Below, in pieces: positions 1 to 7,839 of a stretch of 64,000 bases of DNA. The DNA is from a virus. A model generated the notes under the pieces. The model ran no database searches. It was not told where the DNA came from and was given only the letters and a program-made list of their open reading frames with translations. The translations under genes were made by a program, and so were the position numbers. The stretch spans positions 53,481-117,480 of the IMG/VR virus record IMGVR_UViG_3300042527_000802; one strand, written 5' to 3'. Position 1 is the stretch's first letter. The number at the start of each line of letters is the position of its first letter.

Positions 1-3000
1 TATCCAAATACTGATTCTTCTTTAAAGTTTTTAAATCCAGGAGAATCTTATTATTTTATTACAAAATCTGAAGCAAATTATCCTATAAAACTTCCAGTTA
101 TTGTTCATAGTAGATCAAAATATATTTCTGATAATATCAAAAATGAATTAACTAAAATAGGTGTTGTTGGTTCCAATCTAGAGGCATTATTAAAAAATGC
201 TCATATATCATATAGTGTTGCTATAGATGTATTACAAAAAGATATAGCTATATATGAAAAATCATCAGTTGATATTAAAACAATATTATTAGCTAAATCA
301 TTATTAGAACAATTAAAAGAAGAATATCTAAAATTTGGATCTGATTGTATATCTTTAGTACAAATGCAAAATGGATCATATGAATGGAATATAGATAATA
401 TTAGTATAAAGATTTTTGATTCAGAATACACCGTATCTGTTTTAGACAATAAAAACAATATAGTATACATTAATGATGATAAAAAACTAGTTGTTCCATT
501 GAACATACAAATTGGCAATCTTCCAACAAATAAAACATTTAGTTATGATTTTAAACTAGTTGGTGGCTCAGAGACATGTGATTCTATAGTGCCAAATAGC
601 GGATACTTTACAACAATCAAAGATACTTATAATTTAAATACCATATTTCAATTTTGTAAAAATATTGACCACGATAACACAGATATTAGTTATGCCCAGA
701 TGGACCTTACTATTGCTCCAGTTAATAATGATATTATTGGAAATACTGCAAACTATAAGAATTTAGCAAAATGGGGCGATAGTGATAAAGGTGGTCTTAC
801 AACAGTAGGATCTAATGGCCGAGCAAATTATTATGGTTTATATGATATTAGTGGACAACTATATGAATGGCTAGAAAACAGCGACATAAATAATCCTAAT
901 CTAAGAATAGTTAGAGGTGGATGCTACTTAGATACTAATTCTTATAGCCTAAGTAAAAATAATAGAAAAGCATTTTACTTTAATAGCACACTAAAAGAAG
1001 GTATTTTTGGTTTCAGAATTGCTAGTAAAAATAATTTATTAAATCTAAGCGGATTTAGTGAGATAGCGCTGTTAGTTAATCCAAACGACGATTGTTTGAT
1101 TTCGAATTATGGTAGAGTTATGTACAAATATTATATATCTACTAATCTAGTAACTAATCAAGAATATATTAATTATCTAAATATTGTTGATCCACAAGGT
1201 CACAATACACATAAGATATATGATTCAAAAATGTCATCTAGTAGTATTGGAGGTATAGAACTCAAATTGTGCAATGATATTGGCAATAAATATGTGGTTA
1301 AAAATAATATGGGCAATAAACCAGTAACCTTTATTACATGGTTAATGGTAGCAAAATATTGCAACTGGCTACATAATGATAGATATGCTAATGCTGATTT
1401 ATATGATGGAGCATACAATCTATCCAATGCGCAAATATCAAGATCAAATGATGCCAAGTATTTTATACCAAATGAAAACGAATGGTACAAAGCCGCGTAT
1501 TATGATCTTACAAAAGATAATAATGTTGGCGGGTATTGGACATATGGAACCGCATCAGATGATGAGCCGAAAGCTATTTTAGCTAATGATACTGGAAATG
1601 CCATTAATGTTGAAGGATATTTTGACAGTAGAAAAATAGTATCTATTATGTTACAAAGAGACAATACAAAATCATTTATCACAATACCCAAAGAATGTTG
1701 CGAAATTTCTAGCCTATATGCTACTAGAAGCACTAGCGAATTAAACAATACATATATAATCACAGCAGATTTAATCAATTTAATACCAAATCAAAAATAT
1801 GAATATAATTTTAGTTCTATGTTTTCTAATTGGCCCGCTAATATAGAACAAATATCCGGAATAATATACCCACAGTCTACAACACATCAAATTAACAATA
1901 TTTTAAAGTTTTGCCCTAAATATTTAAATAATAGTAATATTGATTGTGATTATAATTTATCTTTTAATGCATTAAATAATGCCCCATATTTAGATCATAT
2001 TAATAATAATGCAAATATAAATCTTGAATTAATAGTAAAGCATACAGGATGTCTAGACAGCAGAAAGAGTACCAGCATATCAACAACTGTATCAGACGAA
2101 GCTGGAATACCATCTATTAAATATAATGATTTTATTATTCCAAAAATTTTAACATCAATAATAAGTCCAAATACTATATCTTTAGAAGGCCCATTATGTT
2201 CTGAACCAATACCTATTATTGTAGAAGTAACTAATGCCACACCAGGTTCTGAATATACTTTTACATTTAGCAACTCTAATAATAGCGTTATTGTTTATCC
2301 AAATATTATTACTAAATCTTTCGGAAGCAATATTGGGAAAGTTACAACACTAGTATATCTAAATAATGTATCATACAATATACTTTCTGTTGATGTTTCA
2401 AAAAATGGATTACCATATACTGTTGGAGATAAAATCAGCATTAAATGTTTGCAAGAGTGCGTGACTGTATCACCAACTCCAACTCCTAGTATATCGCCCA
2501 CTTCGGTTACTAGGACTCCAACTAGAACCCCAACTCCTACTCCAACTATTACAACCAGTGTTACAGTAACTCCTACTGTTAGCTTGAGTGTAAGTTCAAC
2601 GCTTACTCCAACGCCAAGCATAACAACAAGTATAACCCCCACATGTTCTATAACACAATCTATAACACCAACAATTACAAGGACACCAACTGTTACTCCA
2701 ACAATATGCCAGTTCTCCAATTGCGATACTGGATATGTTGTTGATCCAGAATCATGTGCTTGCGTTCCAGAGCCTACTAGTACAATTGTTCCTAGTCCAA
2801 CACCACCAAAAGTTCCGTGTGAACCTTCATCAGATCCAGTAGTATTAAATGGATATGCCTTTTATAAAGACGCTATGGGATCAGAAACAATTCCAGGAGT
2901 TGGTTCTGTTAGTTCGCCATGTGCTGGAGGTCATATATGCAACCGCACAGACTTTATGCCTAAATTAGTGACTAGTGGAGGTACTATATTGTCTAGCAAT

Positions 3001-3276
3001 GCTATTTCCATGAATAATGGATCAACTGGTGGCGATGTATCTGATACATTCTCATTTACGATTAATGATCCAACAGTATTTAATAATCAAGTAGACATAA
3101 CCTTAGAATGCTTAACCAGTGGCGGTTGTCACAATGGAGTAACATGGGTAATACTAACTTGGACTGATCCAGTAACAAGCTCATCCTATATAGTATTTAA
3201 TGACTGCGTTGTACCTGGATCATTAGATGGTATCTCTATAGAATGCAGTGACTATACTGATTATACCGAGGAATAA
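1..3276 (+). CDS. Large adhesin with FGE-like domain and Thr/Pro linker (5' partial)
   Basis: The frame is open from base 1, so the start lies outside the window; 1091 residues are visible. Order in the visible part: a short helical stretch (about 65-120); an Ig-like beta module (about 125-235); an FGE/SUMF1-like domain (about 247-525) in which the GLYD...EW, RGG and GFR elements come before the TNQEY, YCNWLH and NENEWYKAAYY elements; two more beta modules sharing a weak Pro-x-x-x-Tyr-x-Tyr-x-Phe motif; a Thr/Pro linker (about 824-902); a Cys-rich EGF-like segment; and a C-terminal beta domain ending in SDYTDYTEE. FGE-like folds in phages usually bind ligands. The Cys residues of active FGE are not seen, so binding rather than catalysis is inferred. 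It is probably a virion fibre or surface protein. Confidence 0.75.
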   Translation, partial: YPNTDSSLKFLNPGESYYFITKSEANYPIKLPVIVHSRSKYISDNIKNELTKIGVVGSNLEALLKNAHISYSVAIDVLQKDIAIYEKSSVDIKTILLAKSLLEQLKEEYLKFGSDCISLVQMQNGSYEWNIDNISIKIFDSEYTVSVLDNKNNIVYINDDKKLVVPLNIQIGNLPTNKTFSYDFKLVGGSETCDSIVPNSGYFTTIKDTYNLNTIFQFCKNIDHDNTDISYAQMDLTIAPVNNDIIGNTANYKNLAKWGDSDKGGLTTVGSNGRANYYGLYDISGQLYEWLENSDINNPNLRIVRGGCYLDTNSYSLSKNNRKAFYFNSTLKEGIFGFRIASKNNLLNLSGFSEIALLVNPNDDCLISNYGRVMYKYYISTNLVTNQEYINYLNIVDPQGHNTHKIYDSKMSSSSIGGIELKLCNDIGNKYVVKNNMGNKPVTFITWLMVAKYCNWLHNDRYANADLYDGAYNLSNAQISRSNDAKYFIPNENEWYKAAYYDLTKDNNVGGYWTYGTASDDEPKAILANDTGNAINVEGYFDSRKIVSIMLQRDNTKSFITIPKECCEISSLYATRSTSELNNTYIITADLINLIPNQKYEYNFSSMFSNWPANIEQISGIIYPQSTTHQINNILKFCPKYLNNSNIDCDYNLSFNALNNAPYLDHINNNANINLELIVKHTGCLDSRKSTSISTTVSDEAGIPSIKYNDFIIPKILTSIISPNTISLEGPLCSEPIPIIVEVTNATPGSEYTFTFSNSNNSVIVYPNIITKSFGSNIGKVTTLVYLNNVSYNILSVDVSKNGLPYTVGDKISIKCLQECVTVSPTPTPSISPTSVTRTPTRTPTPTPTITTSVTVTPTVSLSVSSTLTPTPSITTSITPTCSITQSITPTITRTPTVTPTICQFSNCDTGYVVDPESCACVPEPTSTIVPSPTPPKVPCEPSSDPVVLNGYAFYKDAMGSETIPGVGSVSSPCAGGHICNRTDFMPKLVTSGGTILSSNAISMNNGSTGGDVSDTFSFTINDPTVFNNQVDITLECLTSGGCHNGVTWVILTWTDPVTSSSYIVFNDCVVPGSLDGISIECSDYTDYTEE
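2470..2706 (+). repeat. Degenerate Thr/Pro-coding repeat linker
   Basis: Imperfect tandem units of the ACTCCAACT type encode a Thr-Pro-rich linker with interspersed Ser, Val and Ile. The same kind of linker occurs at 3552-3834 and, on the other strand, at 55640-56122, 57125-57190, 58200-58430 and 58925-59050. It separates globular modules. Confidence 0.85.
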
Positions 3277-3298
3277 ATAATCAATAAATCAAATGGTG

Positions 3299-3304
3299 TA
3301 TAAT
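3299..3304 (+). promoter_or_regulatory. Candidate -10 element (TATAAT)
   Basis: TATAAT lies in the 54-nt gap between the first adhesin and the next gene, inside the 10-mer GGTGTATAAT (3295-3304). The same 10-mer recurs in the gap before the PhoH gene at 14172-14181. No convincing -35 box is seen, so this would be an extended -10 or a phage-specific promoter. Confidence 0.35.
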
Positions 3305-3330
3305 TTTATATCTTTAACCAAGGGAATATT

Positions 3331-4707
3331 ATGGCTAATGAAATATTAACTATTGATTCATTAAAAGATATAAATACAATCAATATTATATGCTCTACAC
3401 AACAAAATGGCCAATCTTCAATTAGACTTGTAAGAGATAATTATCCTGGTAATTTAACTATAGAAGAGATACAATCAAAATTTATAGATAGATTTGACGA
3501 AATAAGATACTATACTGTTTGCAGTGGTTTTGCTCCGCCAAATATATTGATTACGCCAACTCCAACAAGAACCCCAACAAGAACACCCACTGGCACTCCA
3601 GTAGCGCCAACTCCTACTCCAACAATAAGTATTACTCCAACCATTAGTTTGACCCCAACTAGGACATCTACTATTACTCCAACTCCAACTGTTACTAGTA
3701 CCAATACTCCAACTCCAAGTATCACACCATCTACCAATGCTAGTACTTCAACACCAACACCATCAATAACTTCAACAGCCACGCCAACACCATCTATAAC
3801 TCCAACAAAGACAATAACTCCAACGCCCACAACATCTTATGGAGCATTACAACCTTTAACCAGTAATACTGCTAATTTCAATAATTGTGCTGATTGGAAT
3901 TCTTTAGATGGTAATGTAACAACAGTTGGTACAAATGGAATAGCATCACCATACGGTATATATGATTTGAATGGTAATGTTTGGGAGTGGACAGAAGCGA
4001 TAGTATCTAGCAATAGAGTATTAAGAGGTGGAGCATACTCAACTCCAGATACCCTCTTCTTATCTTCTTCATATAGAGGAAATAATGATCCTAATACAAC
4101 ATTAGCTAGATATGGTTTTAGAGTTGCTAGTATTGACGATCCAAATAATTTAAATACATTTAGCGATATTGCAGATATTAATAATAATGCCGATCTTAAC
4201 GGTTATGGCTCAGTGTCTTACGAATATAAAATGTCTACTAATTTAATTACAAATAATGACTATGTTGAATTTTTAAATAGCATAGCATCAACAGATGCAT
4301 ATTCAGTATTTGCAAATGAAATGGATAGCGACCCAAGATCGGGCATATCCAGAGCAGGATCTGGTAACTATACATATTCTATTAGATCCAATATGGGTAA
4401 TAAGCCCGTTAATTTAGTTAATTGGTATAATGCAGCCAGATATTGCAATTGGCTTCATAATGGCAAGCCATCAGGTGTACAAGATAATAATACTACAGAA
4501 AATGGCGCATATCAATTGATCGGAAGTAGCGGATCTCCTACTAGAGATTTTGGGGCAAAATATTTCTTGCCAAGCGAAAACGAGTGGTACAAAGCGGCAT
4601 TCTATAAGAGCATAGGCAGTTCAGCAGGATACTGGGCATACGCCACACGATCAGATTCTGCACCAAATTGTATTTCAGCAACCTCCACAGGAAATGGAAC
4701 ATTATAA
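3331..4707 (+). CDS. Adhesin: small head module, Thr/Pro linker, permuted FGE-like domain
   Basis: A 458-aa protein. Residues 1-66 form a small head module that is paralogous to the complete protein encoded at 4967-5167. Residues about 74-168 are a Thr/Pro-rich linker. The rest is an FGE/SUMF1-like domain with halves in swapped order: NVWEW, VLRGGAY and YGFRVAS come first (about 175-266), then TNLITNNDYVEFL, NKPVNLVNWYNAARYCNWLHN and LPSENEWYKAAFY (about 290-458). The gene stops right after this second half. The start ATG follows an AAGGGA ribosome site. No catalytic Cys pair is visible. The likely role is a receptor- or glycan-binding virion appendage. Confidence 0.75.
   Translation: MANEILTIDSLKDINTINIICSTQQNGQSSIRLVRDNYPGNLTIEEIQSKFIDRFDEIRYYTVCSGFAPPNILITPTPTRTPTRTPTGTPVAPTPTPTISITPTISLTPTRTSTITPTPTVTSTNTPTPSITPSTNASTSTPTPSITSTATPTPSITPTKTITPTPTTSYGALQPLTSNTANFNNCADWNSLDGNVTTVGTNGIASPYGIYDLNGNVWEWTEAIVSSNRVLRGGAYSTPDTLFLSSSYRGNNDPNTTLARYGFRVASIDDPNNLNTFSDIADINNNADLNGYGSVSYEYKMSTNLITNNDYVEFLNSIASTDAYSVFANEMDSDPRSGISRAGSGNYTYSIRSNMGNKPVNLVNWYNAARYCNWLHNGKPSGVQDNNTTENGAYQLIGSSGSPTRDFGAKYFLPSENEWYKAAFYKSIGSSAGYWAYATRSDSAPNCISATSTGNGTL
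3552..3834 (+). repeat. Thr/Pro-coding repeat linker
   Basis: Tandem imperfect ACTCCAACT-type units encode about 95 residues rich in Thr, Pro, Ser and Ile between the head module and the FGE-like domain. It is similar to the linkers on the - strand but lies in opposite orientation. Confidence 0.85.
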
Positions 4708-4955
4708 TGAGCGCAAATTTTACTTTAATTTCAGAAATAACACTAAATAATTATATTGCAAAAATTTATAGATTTGATACAACGGCTTCGTATGTTGACC
4801 AATCCACAATAGATGCTGCTACCCCAAACCTCAATGCTCAACAATATCCAAGTGAAATAGTTGAATTATTGCAGGTTTTATTAGGAGTATCTAAAATAGA
4901 AATTTATAACAAATCAAATGGTTTGTTAATTAGTAGTGGCGTTCTTGTAGAATAA
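4707..4955 (+). CDS. Small protein of unknown function
   Basis: An 82-aa product starting at the ATG that overlaps the stop of the adhesin gene (TAATG), which indicates translational coupling. An upstream in-frame start at 4668 would lie inside the adhesin gene and is less likely. It has no Cys and no obvious membrane segment, and the hydrophobic pattern suggests a small mixed alpha/beta domain. I do not recognise the family. Its position between an adhesin and a copy of that adhesin's head module suggests a virion accessory or chaperone role; this is inference. Confidence 0.6.
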   Translation: MSANFTLISEITLNNYIAKIYRFDTTASYVDQSTIDAATPNLNAQQYPSEIVELLQVLLGVSKIEIYNKSNGLLISSGVLVE

Positions 4956-4966
4956 AGGGCACAAAT

Positions 4967-5167
4967 ATGGCAACAGATATTATAGCAATAGACACAGATA
5001 AAGATACCAATACAATAAGTATAACTTGTTCAACATCCCTCACAGGATACTCTGCTAAAAGAACCACACTAGCAGATGCTCCAGTTGACCAACAAATACA
5101 AAACATAGAATCTAAGTTTGATGATAAATTTGATGATCCAGTATATTATTTTGACGATTGTCAATAA
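4967..5167 (+). CDS. Stand-alone copy of the adhesin head module
   Basis: A 66-aa protein that aligns along its length with residues 1-66 of the protein at 3331-4707: both begin with a short Met-Ala-x-(D/E)-Ile start, share a (D/S)-x-(K)D-x-NTI core followed by CST, and end with an (E/Q)SKF-x-(D)-(K/R)-F segment before a Tyr-Tyr. It lacks the linker and the FGE-like domain. It could cap or plug the same attachment site, or be the remnant of a second adhesin. An AAAGGG ribosome site precedes the ATG. Confidence 0.65.
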   Translation: MATDIIAIDTDKDTNTISITCSTSLTGYSAKRTTLADAPVDQQIQNIESKFDDKFDDPVYYFDDCQ

Positions 5168-5179
5168 TAGGAATATAAT

Positions 5180-5536
5180 ATGATTAAGCCTGCGTATAGA
5201 ACTAGTGAATTTTGGTTTACATTAGTTAGCTTTTTATTTAGTGGATTATATTTGATTGGATTATTTGGAGAGGACGCCCAACAAAAAGAAGATCTTATTA
5301 GAGATGTAAGCCATGGCGTTGAAAGTGTTATATTAATTAGTGGACAAATAGCAATATTATGGAAATATGTTAATAGTAGAAAAGAAATTAAAAAAACTTG
5401 GTGGAGTACGGCATCAGAACAAGAAAGACTAGAAGCATCCAAAAGGTTTCACAAAACTAAACCGCCAAGCACAGAAACAACTCAGATCAAACCCAAAACA
5501 GCCAAGAAAAAAGCTAAGCCAAAACCAAAAAAGTAA
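5180..5536 (+). CDS. Small membrane protein, holin-like by architecture
   Basis: 118 aa with two predicted membrane segments, at about residues 12-30 (FWFTLVSFLFSGLYLIGLFG) and about 50-66, separated by an acidic loop. The highly basic C-terminal tail ends in repeated KPK. Size, two membrane segments and charged tail fit a holin-like protein, but no family match can be shown from sequence alone. It is preceded by an AGGA site and opens a run of small membrane proteins. Confidence 0.5.
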   Translation: MIKPAYRTSEFWFTLVSFLFSGLYLIGLFGEDAQQKEDLIRDVSHGVESVILISGQIAILWKYVNSRKEIKKTWWSTASEQERLEASKRFHKTKPPSTETTQIKPKTAKKKAKPKPKK

Positions 5537-5574
5537 TCAATTTTTGGTGTATTACATTAATGAAAGGACAGGAT

Positions 5575-6024
5575 ATGTCAGACAATATACAAATATTAAA
5601 TGCTGTCAAATTAGAATTAGATAAATTAGTGGATCAATCTAAACAGTCTTTAAATGAAGTTAAAGCAGTGGCTGTTGCACAAGCATGGAAGATTCTACAG
5701 CTCGCCGTAGCATTATCTGTACAATTGTTAGAAAATATAGCAATTGATCTTAGTGGACCAGATAAAAAAATAATTGCTATGAATGCGATCTCAACATTCT
5801 ATGATAAGATGTTTACTGTGATAGATATTCCATTGGTTCCAAACATTCTAGAGCCAATCATGCACAAGTATATGAAAGCCTTTTTGATGGCTTTGGTTGG
5901 CGCTAGTATTGATGCTACAGTAACAACATTTAGACAAGTTGGTGTTTTCAAAAGCAAAGATGTTCAAGTTCAATCAGTTATTAAAAAAGTAAAAGCTAAA
6001 AAATCCACAAAGAAGAGGAAATAA
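5575..6024 (+). CDS. Unknown protein with Lys-rich C-terminus
   Basis: 149 aa if translation starts at the ATG at 5575, which has AAAGGA six bases upstream. An in-frame ATG at 5560 overlaps that site and is less likely. The protein is mainly helical, with an amphipathic helix near the N-terminus and a moderately hydrophobic segment at about 105-125. Its last 20 residues are Lys-rich, like the tail of the preceding protein, which suggests both bind a negatively charged partner such as DNA or membrane phosphate. Family not recognised. Confidence 0.55.
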   Translation: MSDNIQILNAVKLELDKLVDQSKQSLNEVKAVAVAQAWKILQLAVALSVQLLENIAIDLSGPDKKIIAMNAISTFYDKMFTVIDIPLVPNILEPIMHKYMKAFLMALVGASIDATVTTFRQVGVFKSKDVQVQSVIKKVKAKKSTKKRK

Positions 6025-6025
6025 G

Positions 6026-6412
6026 ATGAATTATACAGAGTCATTTAATGAATTTGCTAGCAGAGTCACAACATTAGATTTAGCATTATATGCTGGCGTA
6101 GGATTAGTATTATGGGTTTTATTCAAGGATAGAATGAGTCCAGTACAAAAATTTGTATCTGACTTAGTGTCAAAAATTAAGTCTCCACAAGGAGGCTCTC
6201 AACTACCAGCATTGCCAACAATTAATGTTCCAGTTAAATCAGACAATAAGAATGAAGATGTGTTCTTCAAACTTATAGCTTCATGGAAACAAACTAGGGA
6301 CTTGGCAGTACAGAGCAACTGCTCAGAGGCTATTAAGGTTATTGATCAGATATTCCCGTATCTAAGTCCCAATGCTTGTGTTCCACCATCAGTATCTGTA
6401 GATCAAAAATAA
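6026..6412 (+). CDS. Single-span membrane protein, unknown
   Basis: 128 aa. One membrane segment at about residues 18-35 (LALYAGVGLVLWVLF), then a charged linker and a helical domain with two Cys near the C-terminus. It starts two bases after the stop of the preceding gene, with AGAGGAA upstream. It belongs to the small membrane protein run at 5180-6904. Function unknown. Confidence 0.55.
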   Translation: MNYTESFNEFASRVTTLDLALYAGVGLVLWVLFKDRMSPVQKFVSDLVSKIKSPQGGSQLPALPTINVPVKSDNKNEDVFFKLIASWKQTRDLAVQSNCSEAIKVIDQIFPYLSPNACVPPSVSVDQK

Positions 6413-6424
6413 AAGGATATACTT

Positions 6425-6904
6425 ATGAATAAGATAGTATTATTAACTATAGCAGCACTATTAATTTTAATAGGATTAGTTCAACCAGATTTTTCATCAT
6501 TATTTCCTCAAAAGTCAAATAATGTTGTGGTATCTTTAGAAGCTCCTGATGATGAGGATGTTCTTAAAGAATGTAAAGATGTTGCAAAAATTCTAAGCTC
6601 TGGTGATAAAAAAGACGCTGCAAGATTAAGAGACTTATATATAGATATATCTGATCTTATAGCATTAGATGGTGATCAAACTGTAATTAAAAATACAGAA
6701 GATATTCGTCAAGCAAATAGTTTAGCTGGAGTAATGTTAAAATTAGATATTAAAGATAAATATGCAGATTTGGGTAAAGAGGCACAACAGGTTATCGTTT
6801 CTGTTATAGGTGACGATAGTGTTTTATTATCTCCAGAATTAAGAACACAAGCATCTCAATCATTTAGATATTTAGCTTGGGCATGCAATGAGGGGGCCAA
6901 ATAA
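6425..6904 (+). CDS. Membrane-anchored or exported helical protein, unknown
   Basis: 159 aa with an N-terminal hydrophobic segment (residues 4-20) that could be a signal anchor. An acidic linker and a soluble helical domain with two Cys follow. Its stop overlaps the start of the papain-like peptidase gene (TAATG), so the two are probably translationally coupled, and this protein could be a partner or membrane tether for the peptidase. Confidence 0.55.
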   Translation: MNKIVLLTIAALLILIGLVQPDFSSLFPQKSNNVVVSLEAPDDEDVLKECKDVAKILSSGDKKDAARLRDLYIDISDLIALDGDQTVIKNTEDIRQANSLAGVMLKLDIKDKYADLGKEAQQVIVSVIGDDSVLLSPELRTQASQSFRYLAWACNEGAK

Positions 6905-7827
6905 TGCCACGATTTACACCAGACGAGTTATATAATAATTATAGAAAAGGATTTAGTGGCTGTTTATGGGAGCAGCATGTGTTTGATCATTTAATGGAAG
7001 TTAGTAAATACCCATTATTTGGCGATGCTAATAAAAAAATTAAAACTAGTGGCAAGGGCAAGTTATCAACTCCATACAAGAGCGTATTGAAGTTTGATAA
7101 GAATCCTTATAATGAAAGACAAACTACCGGAGATTGTGTCAGTCATGCAACACGAAATGCTTGTGATGTTAGTCGAGCAGTAGAAATAGATGTACATAAT
7201 GATAGAGAAGCTTGGATAGCAAGAGGAGCAACAGAAGCAATCTATGGAGCACGAGGTCATGGTGGACAAGGAATGAGTTGCTCACGAGCTGCTGAATTTG
7301 TTAGCAAGAATGGCGGTATAGTAATAAGAAAAAACTATAAGGGCGTAGTTGACTTTACTAAATATAATGGAAATCTAGGAGCTGGTTGGGGTGGACGAGG
7401 TTTACCTGATCCTGTTATTGATTTAGCTAATGATCATCAAATTAAAACTGTTAGTTTAGTAAGAACCATAGAAGAAGCGAGAGACGCTCTTGCAAATGGT
7501 TATGGATTATCAGTATGTTCGAATTATGGATTTAGTAATAAAAGAGATAAAAAGGGTATTGCTAACGTTAGTGGTAATTGGGCCCACGCTATGGCCTGGA
7601 TAGCCTGTGACGATACTGGAAATGAGCCATTATTCTTAGTTCAAAATAGTTGGGGCAAATGGAATGATGGTGGACATCCAGAATGGGGAAATATTCCAGA
7701 CGGTTCATTTCTTATCAGAGCCGAAGTTGCTGCTGGAATGTTGGCGGCTAATGGTAGTTATGCTTTCAGTAATTTTGATGGGTTCCCTGTGCAAAAATTA
7801 CCGGACTATGGTTTTACTTACCTATAA
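6904..7827 (+). CDS. Papain-like (C1-type) cysteine peptidase
   Basis: 307 aa. The papain catalytic set is visible in order: Gln73 in QTTGDCVSHA (oxyanion hole), Cys78 (nucleophile), His228 in NWAHAMAWI and Asn248 in QNSWG. These match the Q..C, H and NSWG signatures of family C1, including the Gly-Trp spacing after Asn. There is no signal peptide and no long inhibitory propeptide; about 70 residues precede Gln73. It sits between membrane proteins and a virion-type beta protein. It may mature virion proteins, or act on the host surface or host proteins. Family assignment is firm; the substrate is unknown. Confidence 0.8.
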   Translation: MPRFTPDELYNNYRKGFSGCLWEQHVFDHLMEVSKYPLFGDANKKIKTSGKGKLSTPYKSVLKFDKNPYNERQTTGDCVSHATRNACDVSRAVEIDVHNDREAWIARGATEAIYGARGHGGQGMSCSRAAEFVSKNGGIVIRKNYKGVVDFTKYNGNLGAGWGGRGLPDPVIDLANDHQIKTVSLVRTIEEARDALANGYGLSVCSNYGFSNKRDKKGIANVSGNWAHAMAWIACDDTGNEPLFLVQNSWGKWNDGGHPEWGNIPDGSFLIRAEVAAGMLAANGSYAFSNFDGFPVQKLPDYGFTYL

Positions 7828-7839
7828 GAGATTTTTTAA

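Noticed and set aside
739-1580. Active formylglycine-generating enzyme
   Set aside because: No Cys pair at the position of the FGE active site is seen in any of the four copies; a binding role is more likely.
2470-3834. Tandem repeats that might be a CRISPR array
   Set aside because: The units are short, degenerate, lack spacers of constant length, and lie in frame encoding Thr/Pro linkers in long coding regions.
3865-4704. Diversity-generating retroelement target
   Set aside because: FGE-like folds are common DGR targets, but no reverse transcriptase or template repeat is visible, and in the permuted order the RGG/GFR part is not at the 3' end of the gene. The rest of the genome is unseen, so this is not excluded.
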